Source: an uncultured Gemmiger sp.
GTDB taxonomy: Bacteria > Bacillota > Clostridia > Oscillospirales > Ruminococcaceae
DNA: 18,115 nt
Direction: 5' to 3'
Assembly: GCA_959018215.1 (NCBI GenBank)
Contig: CAUEKL010000021.1
Coordinates: forward strand, 1 to 18,115
Shown here: piece by piece, positions 1 through 7,822 of the stretch
Layout: every line of letters begins with the position of its first letter
Position numbering within the stretch: the stretch's first letter is position 1
Position numbers and translations under genes: made by a program
The notes under the pieces: generated by a model
The model's database searches: none
Told to the model about the DNA's origin: nothing
Seen by the model: the letters and a program-made list of their open reading frames with translations, nothing else

Positions 1-2173
1 ACTGGGTGCCGATGTAGCCGCAGGTACGGCGGGCGACGTTCAGCTTGTTCTGGTCACGGTTGTGGCAGTGGGGGCACTCCCACACCAGCTTGCCGTCGTC
101 CTCCACGATCTTGATCTCGCCGTCGTAGCCGCAGACCTGGCAATAGTCGCTCTTGGTGTTCAGCTCGGCGTACATGATGTTCTCATAGATGAACTGCATG
201 ACCCGGATGACGGCGGCCAGGTTGTCCTGCATGTTGGGCACTTCCACATAACTGATGGCGCCGCCCGGGCTGAGCTTCTGGAATTCGCTCTCGAACTTCA
301 GCTTGGTGAAGGCGTCGATCTGCTCGGACACATGGACGTGGTAGGAGTTGGTGATATAGTTGCGGTCGGTGATGCCCGGGATGATGCCGAAGCGCTTCTG
401 CAGGCACTTGGCAAACTTGTAGGTGGTGGATTCCAGCGGGGTGCCATACAGGCTGAAGTCGATGTTGGAATCGGCCTTCCACTTGGCGCAGGCATCGTTC
501 ATATGCTGCATGACCTGCAGGGCAAAAGGCTTGGCGGCCGGATCGGTGTGGCTCTTGCCGGTCATATACTTGCAGCACTCATACAAGCCCGCATAGCCCA
601 GGCTGATGGTGGAGTAGCCGCCGTAAAGCAGCTTGTCGATGGGCTCGCCCTTCTTCAGGCGGGCCAGGGCGCCGTACTGCCACAGGATGGGAGCGGCGTC
701 GGACAGGGTGCCCTTCAGGCGGTTGTGGCGGCACATGAGAGCTTCATGGCACAGGTCCAGGCGTTCATCAAAGATCTTCCAGAACTTGTCGAAGTCGCCG
801 CCGGAGGACAGGGCCACATCCACCAGGTTGATGGTGACCACTCCCTGGTTGAAGCGGCCGTAGTACTTGGGCTTGCCGGGCTCGTAGTTCTTGGCGTTGG
901 CCACGTTGTCCCAGCCGTTGCCGGAGCGGTCCGGGGTCAGGAAGCTGCGGCAGCCCATGCAGGTGTACACGTCGCCGTGGCCTTCGGTCTCGCCCTTGGA
1001 CAGCTTGTATTCCCGCATCTTCTTCTCGCTGATGTAGTCGGGAACCATCCGCTTGGCGGTGCACTTGGCGGCCAGCTTGGTCAGGTAGAAGTAAGGGGTG
1101 CCTTCCCGGATGTTATCCTCTTCCAGCACGTAGATCAGCTTGGGGAAGGCGGGGGTGATCCAGACGCCCGCCTCGTTCTTGACGCCCTGATACCGCTGGC
1201 GGAGCATCTCCTCGATGATGATGGCCAGGTCGGACTTCAGGCGCTGGTTGTCGCCAGCCTCGTTCAGATACATGAAGACGGTGATGAAGGGCGCCTGGCC
1301 GTTGGTGGTCATGAGGGTGACCACCTGATACTGGATGGTCTGCACGCCGCGCTTGATTTCCTCCCGCAGACGGGCTTCCACGATCTGGGAGAGCTTTTCC
1401 TCCCCGGGATCGATGCCCAGCTCCTTCATCTCCGCCTCGGTATCCCGGCGGATCTTCTTGCGGCTGATGTCCACGAAGGGAGCCAGGTGGGTCAGGCTGA
1501 TGCTCTGGCCGCCGTACTGGTTGGAAGCTACCTGGGCGATGATCTGGGTGGCAATGTTGCAGGCGGTGGAGAAGGAATGGGGCTTTTCGATGAGGGTGCC
1601 GGAGATGACGGTGCCGTTCTGCAGCATATCGTCCAGGTTGACCAGGTCGCAGTTATGCATGTGCTGGGCGAAGTAGTCGGCGTCATGGAAGTGGATGATG
1701 CCTTCCTCGTGGGCCTTGACCACCTCGGCAGGCAGCAGCATGCGCATGGTCAGGTCCTTGGAGACCTCGCCGGCCATATAGTCGCGCTGCACCGAGTTGA
1801 CGGTGGGGTTCTTGTTGGAGTTTTCCTGCTTGACTTCCTCGTTGTTGCACTCAATCAAGGACAGGATGCGGTCGTCGGTGGTGTTATGGGTGCGCTTGAG
1901 GCTCTGGACATACCGGTAGGTGATATACTTGCGGGCCACCTCATGGGCGCCGGCTTCCATGATGGCGTTTTCCACCAGATCCTGGATCTCTTCCACGTTC
2001 ATGGCGTGGTTGCGCCCGGAGCAGACGTCCTGCACCTGATCCGCAATGCCGATGATCTGCTCCTGGGTGAGGCGCTGGTTGACCGGCACCACATTGTTGG
2101 CCTTGCTGACCGCCGCGATGATCTTGGAAATATCAAAAACGACCTCGCTGCCGTTGCGCTTGATGATCTTCAT
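1..2173 (-). CDS. nrdD: Anaerobic (class III) ribonucleoside-triphosphate reductase, C-terminus cut by window edge
   Basis: The product reduces ribonucleoside triphosphates to dNTPs in the cytoplasm by glycyl-radical chemistry and needs the NrdG activase. 724 codons are visible, starting at an ATG (2173-2171) preceded by a GAGGGAG ribosome binding site. The N-terminus (MKIIKRNGSEVVFDISKI) is a typical ATP-cone allosteric domain, about residues 1-90. The catalytic barrel follows. Near the C-terminus are two CxxC pairs (C678/C681 and C700/C703), matching the family's zinc site. Next comes the radical motif RRTCGYIG, with the radical glycine at about residue 719 (bases 17-19). Only a few residues should lie beyond the left edge, so the gene is essentially complete and about the usual family length. 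It diverges from nrdG, with a promoter at 2286-2314 flanked by NrdR-like boxes. A 723-codon open frame on the opposite strand is a codon-bias shadow. Identification is very secure. Confidence 0.97.
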   Translation of the reverse strand, partial: MKIIKRNGSEVVFDISKIIAAVSKANNVVPVNQRLTQEQIIGIADQVQDVCSGRNHAMNVEEIQDLVENAIMEAGAHEVARKYITYRYVQSLKRTHNTTDDRILSLIECNNEEVKQENSNKNPTVNSVQRDYMAGEVSKDLTMRMLLPAEVVKAHEEGIIHFHDADYFAQHMHNCDLVNLDDMLQNGTVISGTLIEKPHSFSTACNIATQIIAQVASNQYGGQSISLTHLAPFVDISRKKIRRDTEAEMKELGIDPGEEKLSQIVEARLREEIKRGVQTIQYQVVTLMTTNGQAPFITVFMYLNEAGDNQRLKSDLAIIIEEMLRQRYQGVKNEAGVWITPAFPKLIYVLEEDNIREGTPYFYLTKLAAKCTAKRMVPDYISEKKMREYKLSKGETEGHGDVYTCMGCRSFLTPDRSGNGWDNVANAKNYEPGKPKYYGRFNQGVVTINLVDVALSSGGDFDKFWKIFDERLDLCHEALMCRHNRLKGTLSDAAPILWQYGALARLKKGEPIDKLLYGGYSTISLGYAGLYECCKYMTGKSHTDPAAKPFALQVMQHMNDACAKWKADSNIDFSLYGTPLESTTYKFAKCLQKRFGIIPGITDRNYITNSYHVHVSEQIDAFTKLKFESEFQKLSPGGAISYVEVPNMQDNLAAVIRVMQFIYENIMYAELNTKSDYCQVCGYDGEIKIVEDDGKLVWECPHCHNRDQNKLNVARRTCGYIGTQ

Positions 2174-2248
2174 GGTGATTCTCCCTCGATAGTTCTATGG
2201 CAAACCCCTCTCGCCGGGGGGCGCAGTAAGTGATATGGCGCAGAAATA

Positions 2249-2264
2249 TTACAATATGTATATT
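2249..2264. promoter_or_regulatory. NrdR-box-like palindrome, nrdD-proximal
   Basis: On the minus strand this site contains ACATATTGT, identical to nine bases of the better box at 2324-2339. It sits inside a wider inverted repeat (GAAATAT at 2243-2249, ATATTTC at 2260-2266). It lies about 20 bp downstream of the nrdD -10 element, in the untranslated leader, where a bound repressor could block transcription. NrdR is the known repressor of ribonucleotide reductase genes in bacteria. The assignment is from resemblance to the NrdR consensus and from gene context. Confidence 0.55.
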
Positions 2265-2285
2265 TCGCCTTTGGCGAGCAAACCT

Positions 2286-2314
2286 ATCTTACCGTATCCT
2301 ACGGGGAAAGTCAA
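2286..2314 (-). promoter_or_regulatory. nrdD promoter (sigma70/sigmaA type)
   Basis: Read on the minus strand, TTGACT (2314-2309) is followed by a 17-bp spacer and TAAGAT (2291-2286). The spacing is ideal and the -35 matches the consensus in five of six positions. The predicted transcript starts near 2279, giving an nrdD leader of about 105 nt. NrdR-like boxes lie on both sides of the promoter. Confidence 0.75.
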
Positions 2315-2323
2315 GGGAAAATA

Positions 2324-2339
2324 CCACAACATATTGTGT
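2324..2339. promoter_or_regulatory. NrdR-box palindrome upstream of nrdD promoter
   Basis: CCACAACATATTGTGT closely fits the NrdR-box pattern (ACAC-AT-rich core-GTGT) and is the best match in the window. It ends ten bases upstream of the nrdD -35. Its centre is 75 bp, about seven helical turns, from the centre of the 2249-2264 box, so two NrdR oligomers could bind the same DNA face around the promoter. NrdR binding to paired boxes in register is established for the family; binding here is inferred. Confidence 0.7.
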
Positions 2340-2505
2340 CCTCTGCAACAGACAGCCCCAAAATAACAAGGTTTTGACGTTCCCACGCCGAAAATGAACG
2401 GCCTGCAAAAACGCCGAATTTCCGGCCGCTTTTTTGGCAAAAATGGGTGAGTTTTTCCGCATATCGCTGCATCGCTGTTTTTTGGCCGTTTCCGCAAATT
2501 GCCCC

Positions 2506-2534
2506 TTGCGCTTTACGGGGCGTGCTGGTATACT
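2506..2534 (+). promoter_or_regulatory. nrdG promoter with extended -10
   Basis: TTGCGC (2506-2511), a 17-bp spacer and TATACT (2529-2534). A TGG triplet directly before the -10 makes it an extended -10 element, which can compensate for the weaker -35. The predicted start is near 2541, giving an nrdG leader of roughly 90 nt that contains the third NrdR-like box. Confidence 0.65.
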
Positions 2535-2580
2535 GTATAAGCTGATTTTGTCCAGATACAGGGCCGGTTATCCGTGCCTG

Positions 2581-2596
2581 CTACAAGATATTGTAT
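2581..2596. promoter_or_regulatory. NrdR-box-like palindrome in nrdG leader
   Basis: CTACAAGATATTGTAT shares ACAAnATATTGT with the box at 2324-2339, differing at one core base. It lies about 50 bp downstream of the nrdG -10 and 33 bp before the start codon, a position suited to repression by roadblock. I could not find an in-register partner box as good as this one on the nrdG side. Confidence 0.55.
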
Positions 2597-2629
2597 CACG
2601 AATATTTCCCGAGAGAAAGAGGCCCATCC

Positions 2630-3178
2630 ATGAATTACGCCAACATCAAATACTGCGACATTGCCAACGGCGAGGGCGTGCGCACCAGCCTGTTCGTGTC
2701 CGGCTGCCGCCGCCACTGCAAGGAATGCTTCAACGCTGTGGCGTGGGATTTCTGCTACGGCAAGCCCTTTGACAAGGAAACACGCAACGCCATTCTGGCC
2801 AGCCTGGCGCCGGAGTATATTGACGGTCTTTCCCTGCTGGGCGGCGAACCCTTTGAGCCGGAAAACCAGCGGGCTCTGGTGCCGTTCCTGCACGATGTGC
2901 GGGTGCTGTACCCCCACAAGACCATCTGGTGCTACACCGGCAACAGCTACGAAAAGGAGCTGCTGTCCCCCAGCGCTGCCCGGTGCGAGGTCACCGACGA
3001 GATGCTGGGCTTGATCGACGTGCTGGTGGACGGAGAGTTCCTCATTGATGAGAAGGATATCTCCCTGCGGTTCCGCGGCTCCAAGAACCAGCGCATCATC
3101 GACATGAACCGCACCCGCCAGGCCGGGCATGTGGTGCTGTGGGAAGATGACCCCATCTTTGCGGACCACAAGATGTAA
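2630..3178 (+). CDS. nrdG: Anaerobic ribonucleotide reductase activating protein (radical SAM)
   Basis: The product uses a [4Fe-4S] cluster and S-adenosylmethionine to place the glycyl radical on NrdD. It is 182 aa, in the normal family range. The radical-SAM signature is CRRHCKECFN, with cluster cysteines C26, C30 and C33, and the N-terminal MNYANIKYCDIANGEGVRTS is typical of NrdG. A GGEPF motif, involved in SAM binding, follows at the usual distance. I chose the ATG at 2630 because it has a purine-rich ribosome binding site (GAGAGAAAGAGG) and matches the family N-terminus; a TTG 39 bases upstream in the same frame lies in the NrdR-like box. It is divergent from nrdD rather than downstream of it, and ends at a strong terminator. 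Confidence 0.97.
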   Translation: MNYANIKYCDIANGEGVRTSLFVSGCRRHCKECFNAVAWDFCYGKPFDKETRNAILASLAPEYIDGLSLLGGEPFEPENQRALVPFLHDVRVLYPHKTIWCYTGNSYEKELLSPSAARCEVTDEMLGLIDVLVDGEFLIDEKDISLRFRGSKNQRIIDMNRTRQAGHVVLWEDDPIFADHKM

Positions 3179-3184
3179 GTTGCT

Positions 3185-3224
3185 GCCGCCGCTGCGGGCC
3201 GTGTGCCCGGGCGGCGGCTTTTTT
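3185..3224 (+). terminator. Rho-independent terminator of nrdG
   Basis: GCCGCCGC (3185-3192) pairs with GCGGCGGC (3211-3218), with an additional GGGC/GCCC pairing inside the loop, followed by six T (3219-3224). It starts seven bases after the nrdG stop codon. Confidence 0.9.
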
Positions 3225-3247
3225 GTGCCGGACAAGGCAAAAAAATC

Positions 3248-3276
3248 TTGCTTTTCGCGCCTGCATGTAGTATAAT
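3248..3276 (+). promoter_or_regulatory. tRNA-Leu promoter
   Basis: TTGCTT (3248-3253), a 17-bp spacer and a perfect TATAAT (3271-3276), ending 11 bases before the tRNA. This suggests that the tRNA is an independent transcription unit rather than nrdG read-through. Confidence 0.75.
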
Positions 3277-3287
3277 AATCTAGTCTT

Positions 3288-3374
3288 GCCGGTGTGTTGG
3301 AATTGGCAGACGAGACGGACTCAAAATCCGTTGGTAGCAATACCGTGTGGGTTCGACCCCCACCACCGGCACCA
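3288..3374 (+). tRNA. tRNA-Leu (anticodon CAA)
   Basis: The 87-nt gene has acceptor arms GCCGGTG (3288-3294) and CACCGGC (3364-3370), then A and an encoded CCA. The anticodon stem ACGGA/TCCGT encloses the loop CTCAAAA, so the anticodon is CAA, which reads TTG codons. A long variable arm (TGGTAGCAATACCG) marks a class II tRNA, as expected for Leu, and the T loop TTCGACC is canonical. tRNA 3' ends are common insertion points for islands, and the putative defence operon begins about 200 bp further on. Confidence 0.96.
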
Positions 3375-3399
3375 CATCCGGATGGACTGTGTTCCATTC

Positions 3400-3432
3400 A
3401 AAAAGCCCCGATCCATAGGACCGGGGCTTTTT
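3400..3432. terminator. Terminator after tRNA-Leu (bidirectional)
   Basis: AAAAAGCCCCG (3400-3410) pairs with CGGGGCTTTTT (3422-3432), with a further TCC/GGA pairing in the loop. U-tracts arise on both strands, so it can end the tRNA transcript and back up the terminator of the minus-strand operon. Confidence 0.88.
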
Positions 3433-3497
3433 GATTTTCCCTTACTGCCTGTCCTGAAAGAGAACGCACAGGGGTATTTTCAACCAACGTACTCCCC

Positions 3498-3530
3498 AAA
3501 AGAGCCGGGCCTGAGGAGCCCGGCTCTTTT
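3498..3530. terminator. Terminator of the minus-strand helicase operon (bidirectional)
   Basis: AAAAGAGCCGGGC (3498-3510) pairs perfectly over 13 bp with GCCCGGCTCTTTT (3518-3530) across a seven-base loop. It lies 48 bases beyond the stop codon of the helicase-TIR gene. The rest of the stretch from 3433 to 3578 shows no gene. Confidence 0.88.
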
Positions 3531-3578
3531 GGGCGTTCCTGTACGGGGGCTTCCTGATGCGCCCCGGCCCGGCACCGG

Positions 3579-6500
3579 TTATTCTTTTCCGCCGCCGGCT
3601 GCACCGCACAGTTCCTTGATCCTGGCATCGATGTTCTTGACCAGATGGTCCAGCTGCACATCATCGGAAGGAAGCAGCGTGGTGTATTGACCGGAGGCCG
3701 GGGACGGATTGTGGGCACCGCCCGTCTGCAGCAGCCACAGATCCGCCAGACCGGCATCCACCCTCTCCTTCACCCAGATACGTTCCTTCCGGCAGTTCTC
3801 GTTGTCCCGGGTCCATCCATTGTCCAGCATCAGTACCAGACAGCATTCCTGGTAGGCCGCCTTTGCCCGGCCGTGATCCCCGCAGAACAGCCCCAGCTCA
3901 TTGCAGGTGGGATTTTCATCAAAGAGGACCCGCTGCTCTCCGTACTGCCGGTTCAGGAGATCCACCAGTTTGTGCAGCGCCCCCACATCGGAACGGTACG
4001 CTGCCTTGTCGGAGGCATCCGTACCGTCATAGTGGGCATAAGAAATTCCGACCAGGAACTTTTTCTTTTCCCAACCATCCACAAACAGCTGGATGCTCTC
4101 CTTCATCTGCTGCACCGTCTCTACAGCCTGCACTTTGCAATGGCTGTTGGCGCTGCTCCACTTCATGGCATTTTGCATCCGTATCGGCTTATTCCAGGCC
4201 GTCTGATCCGCTGCGTTTGCGGCCAGGACCAGACAGTTTTCAAACCTGCCCTGTTCCATGCGGTACAGAAACCGAGTCAGGGAGTAGCTGCACTGAATCT
4301 GGTTGGGATTGAGGAGGATAATGGTGGGGTGGCTGACATAGATCTCCTTTTCCAGCGTCTTGCCCCAGGGCAGAAGCCGGAACTGGTTCATCCGGTCATC
4401 GGCCAGAAGGCTGTTGCACAGCTGCTGGCTGATGGAGCCTTCCCCGTCATTCTGATTCAGGAGGATCTGATACATGGGCTCCCCGGTAAAGCTCTCCGGC
4501 GTGTAGTTGGTATTGGACAGGGACAGATTGAGCGGAATCCCGCGGGTGTCCTGCAGGACATCAAACAGCAGGTCTGCGCTGCCCCTGGACATAATGGGTC
4601 TGCCGCCGGCAGCGGCATTGGTGTTTTTGGACGTGGCGCTTTTCCCAAGCCAGATGGAAGACAGAATCAGCGCGGCCAGGTTGTCACAGGTGATTCCCAG
4701 GGTGAATTCCATGCCTTTGTTGGCGGCGTCGTACAGCGGCTGGGCGGAGTCATGCCCTGCCAACAGAATGCGGACTGCATCTTTTTGCTCCGGTGCTCCA
4801 AAAAACGACTGTACCTTGTCGATCCGCCTTTGTTTTTCCTCGTCGGACAGCTTCTCATCATCCGCATACAGGTAGGCGATGTACACCACACTGGTGTCCG
4901 AAAGCCCGAAGCAGCTCCACTTTCTTACACTGGCGTTCTGCGTTGTATTCAGCGCAGAACACTGCTGCAGGCAATTTTCCGGTGCGTTGCCCAGCACATA
5001 GCTCAGTTCCTTGAACAGCTCTTCCGGTGTATCCTGTTTATAAACGCTGATGGACCGCAGGGAAGCACAAACCTGGCTGTCCAGTGAATAGTCTCCCTCC
5101 AGCATTTTCAGCCTGGCTTCCAGGCTACCCTCGGAATAACGGTTCTGCAGCAGGCGAAGCAGCTTCATTCTCTGCTGGCGGGTAATCCATCTTTCGGTTT
5201 CCTGAACAGGGGCAGCGCGCAGATAGTCCAGCGTATTCATGCCGTGTTCTGCCGCCGCCCGGCTCAGCATCAGGATGCGGCTGCGGTCCAGCCCGTGCAC
5301 ATGCCGATTGGCAACGATAATGGCATCCGCCTGCAAGCCGTATTTGACCCGGCTGCTCAGGTTGCATAAGGCACGTTCCAGCCGGCTGATGGCTACCCAT
5401 TCCAGCATATGGAAGTTTTTGTTGTACTGCACCAGATGCGCGGCCGCATCCAGATGATAGCTGACTGCTTCCGCAAATCGCTCCAGATCGCCGCCGTTGC
5501 AGCGGACGCGGTAGGCACTGAGGTCAATGGCTTTCTTGATCTGAGAGACCGACTTGCCTTTGGTCCAATAGAACAAGACGATGGCCCGGTATCCTCGCTG
5601 CATGGTTTCCCAGTCGGGAAGATCATCGGAGAAGAAGGCTTTTTCGATGGCGCTTTCCTTCCACAGGTAGCAGCGCTCCGGAAGCGCATCCCCATCCCGC
5701 TGGAAGGTCTCGGCTCTAAGACGCTGCAGCTCCTCATCCTCCAGCAGGGTATACAGTGCCTTGTAGATTTTACCCCGGATCTCCGGGCCTTTTGAACCGC
5801 TGCCGGTAAGGCCGGGTAACTGGAGAAGATGGGAGTTTTTCACCTCGCTGTCCTCACAGATCCAGAACAGGATATCCAGCAGGTACCGGTCATTTTTGAT
5901 GTCATCGGCTGTGATGTCCGCCGGCATGCCGGCACCGTATTCTTCTGCCTTCTTCTGGTCGTATTTTTCTACAAAGACACGCTGGAGCAATTTTACCGTA
6001 TCCAGACTGAGGGCGTAGGCGGCCAGGGTCCGCCCCATATCTGTCAGAATGTATTGAGGAACATCGTCCTCTGTTTCCCCTCTTTTTCTGGCCAGACCGT
6101 TCTTTTTCAGCAGGTCAATAATCTCATTCGTATTCAGGTTTCTCCGCCGGTTGCAGATATACGAAAGGCTGGCATGATACCTGCGGGTAACATCCTCCTG
6201 GTCAAAACTGGCCTGCCCTGCCAACAGATTGAGGTAATATGGGGCCATGGTTTTTGCCCGGACATTGGTCAGTGCGGAGGTTATCTGCTCATGGCTGCGA
6301 TACTTGTCGTCCCAGTATTTGGTTTTCAGTTCATTGCTGGGCACCAGCAGATAACTGCGCCCCCGCTCGCTCATTCCCAGGCGGCCGGCGCGGCCGATGT
6401 AGTTCCGGTATTCCTGGTTGGTCAGTGCATGCCTTTCATCCTGTCCCTTCGGGATCAGATAATCCGTAATGATCATTGTGTCGATGGGCATGTTCACACC

Positions 6501-7814
6501 AACCGTCAGGGTCTCGGTAGCAATGATCACCTTGGCATCGGGGCTCTGCCGAAAATACTCCTCAATCACCTCCCGCAGGGTGGTGCCCATACTGCCATGG
6601 TGGTAAGCAATTCCGTAGGGAAGAAACCGATCCCGGTTATTTTTCAGATCTTCATCGGCGTCACAGTTTTTCAGTTCCTCCCACAGACTCTCCGTACTTT
6701 CATCCGCTCTGCACGCACTCATGCTTTTTTCCAGTTCGATCCGGGTGAATGTGCCAGGCAGCTTTTCCAGCAATTTTTTTGCCAGGCTGGCAACGCCGGT
6801 CTGGGAAGGGACAAAGATCAGTGTTTTCATGCCGGGTTTTTGCTCATACAGAGTGCGCAGAATCTCCACCAGCAGATCCTGCCGTCGGGCACTGCTTTCG
6901 GCAAGGTTGTTGTCGGATACCTGAAACCGTCCCTCCGAGATTTTTTCCTCGCAGAAGGTATCCTGTTCCCCGGGAATGCTGCGCATTTTATATTTTCCGT
7001 CGTAGGTGACGATATACTCATCCAGCCCCACCGGCCGTATCGGGTCGGAGATGACCGCCACCGATTCGGCCGCCACGGCTTCCCCGTCCCCGTAAGACTC
7101 GTGGGTGGTGCCCAGCCATTCGCTGATCCGGTCCACTTCGTTGTCGGTGGTGGTGAGGCACATAATGCGGGGCGGAACGGCAACGGTATTGGAGGTGGTG
7201 GAGGAGGTGTAGGTTTTTGCTTTTTCCAGGGCGATTTCCAGCTTTGGCCCGCGTTCATCCTTGCCGAGCATGGACAATTCATCCACCACGATCAGACTAC
7301 AGTTGTCCAGAATCATGCAATGGTCCTGACACAACATGGCAAACAGCTTTTCATAAACCAGGATTCCCACCTGATATTCGCCGCCGATCAGGCGTTCGTC
7401 CATATCCAGATAGTCACTGCTGCTGGCATAAATATTGTACTCTCCGTTGGGTGCCAGATCCCGTATGAACTGTTTGTACCGCTCATGTACCAGCGCTTTG
7501 AGCGGAACCAGAACCAGAGCTTTTTTGCCGTGGCTCAGACAATCCAGGATGCTGAGTTCCGACAGCAGCGTTTTGCCGCCCGAAGTCGCCCCCTGAATGA
7601 TCAGATCCTTATCCGTCGGGTTCCGGTCATCCCATTTGCTCCAGAAATCCGGATGATTCAGCGCCGTCTTTTGCAGATGGGTCAGGGTCACCGGGTTATC
7701 GGCCTTGCCCCCCAGGTTTTTTTCAATCCGTTCGATTACCCCCCGGTTGGAAGTATTTTCCCAGTTCCGTGCTGCAATGACATCGGTCAATTGATTGATC
7801 ACAGCATTTTCCAT
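3579..7814 (-). CDS. Hel308/Ski2-like SF2 helicase with C-terminal TIR domain (putative defence effector)
   Basis: The 1411-aa protein is a complete SF2 helicase with a TIR-like tail. Motifs seen: Q-motif-like LTHLQKTAL (44-52), Walker A GATSGGKT (75-82), Ia VPLKALVHE, DELS box (178-181), IV TLIFVPSQTG (331-340), V with TETLTVGVN (433-441) and VI NYIGRAGRLG (471-480). A likely winged helix (about 545-610), a ratchet-like bundle (about 735-815) and SRVKYGLQAD...GLDRSR (about 821-846) resemble Hel308 domains. Residues about 880-1245 are unrecognised. Residues about 1250-1385 look like TIR: FLVGISYAHYD, then RVLFDENP, then a hydrophobic strand and NCRKER, with E1344 at the likely catalytic glutamate. 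The ATG at 7814 has an AAGGAG site 11 bases upstream; a GTG at 7868 is less likely. It starts 8 bases after the preceding helicase gene and is last in the operon. Helicase is certain, TIR probable, defence role inferred. Confidence 0.85.
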   Translation of the reverse strand: MENAVINQLTDVIAARNWENTSNRGVIERIEKNLGGKADNPVTLTHLQKTALNHPDFWSKWDDRNPTDKDLIIQGATSGGKTLLSELSILDCLSHGKKALVLVPLKALVHERYKQFIRDLAPNGEYNIYASSSDYLDMDERLIGGEYQVGILVYEKLFAMLCQDHCMILDNCSLIVVDELSMLGKDERGPKLEIALEKAKTYTSSTTSNTVAVPPRIMCLTTTDNEVDRISEWLGTTHESYGDGEAVAAESVAVISDPIRPVGLDEYIVTYDGKYKMRSIPGEQDTFCEEKISEGRFQVSDNNLAESSARRQDLLVEILRTLYEQKPGMKTLIFVPSQTGVASLAKKLLEKLPGTFTRIELEKSMSACRADESTESLWEELKNCDADEDLKNNRDRFLPYGIAYHHGSMGTTLREVIEEYFRQSPDAKVIIATETLTVGVNMPIDTMIITDYLIPKGQDERHALTNQEYRNYIGRAGRLGMSERGRSYLLVPSNELKTKYWDDKYRSHEQITSALTNVRAKTMAPYYLNLLAGQASFDQEDVTRRYHASLSYICNRRRNLNTNEIIDLLKKNGLARKRGETEDDVPQYILTDMGRTLAAYALSLDTVKLLQRVFVEKYDQKKAEEYGAGMPADITADDIKNDRYLLDILFWICEDSEVKNSHLLQLPGLTGSGSKGPEIRGKIYKALYTLLEDEELQRLRAETFQRDGDALPERCYLWKESAIEKAFFSDDLPDWETMQRGYRAIVLFYWTKGKSVSQIKKAIDLSAYRVRCNGGDLERFAEAVSYHLDAAAHLVQYNKNFHMLEWVAISRLERALCNLSSRVKYGLQADAIIVANRHVHGLDRSRILMLSRAAAEHGMNTLDYLRAAPVQETERWITRQQRMKLLRLLQNRYSEGSLEARLKMLEGDYSLDSQVCASLRSISVYKQDTPEELFKELSYVLGNAPENCLQQCSALNTTQNASVRKWSCFGLSDTSVVYIAYLYADDEKLSDEEKQRRIDKVQSFFGAPEQKDAVRILLAGHDSAQPLYDAANKGMEFTLGITCDNLAALILSSIWLGKSATSKNTNAAAGGRPIMSRGSADLLFDVLQDTRGIPLNLSLSNTNYTPESFTGEPMYQILLNQNDGEGSISQQLCNSLLADDRMNQFRLLPWGKTLEKEIYVSHPTIILLNPNQIQCSYSLTRFLYRMEQGRFENCLVLAANAADQTAWNKPIRMQNAMKWSSANSHCKVQAVETVQQMKESIQLFVDGWEKKKFLVGISYAHYDGTDASDKAAYRSDVGALHKLVDLLNRQYGEQRVLFDENPTCNELGLFCGDHGRAKAAYQECCLVLMLDNGWTRDNENCRKERIWVKERVDAGLADLWLLQTGGAHNPSPASGQYTTLLPSDDVQLDHLVKNIDARIKELCGAAGGGKE

Positions 7815-7822
7815 CTTTGCAT

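Larger units (their letters stand above)
2174..2629. promoter_or_regulatory. Divergent nrdD-nrdG control region (456 bp, no gene)
   Basis: This gap holds the two diverging promoters and three NrdR-like boxes listed separately. It also contains a short TCGCC/GGCGA hairpin (2265-2277) in the nrdD leader. I see no convincing ORF in it. An 82-codon minus-strand frame across 2249-2497 has no family resemblance and lies over the promoter and boxes, so I treat it as spurious. Confidence 0.7.

Noticed and set aside
62..2233. 723-codon plus-strand ORF opposite nrdD
   Set aside because: The minus strand encodes a textbook NrdD. The antisense frame is low-complexity and rich in G, V, L, H and D, as expected when a GC-rich gene avoids the codons that would make stops on the other strand.
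3351..3374. tRNA-Leu 3' end as an attachment site for an island
   Set aside because: I found no second copy of the tRNA end on the far side of the helicase operon and no integrase in the window, so an att site cannot be claimed.
2513..3397. 294-codon minus-strand ORF opposite nrdG and tRNA-Leu
   Set aside because: It runs through a tRNA gene, a terminator and all of nrdG; composition and position show it is spurious.
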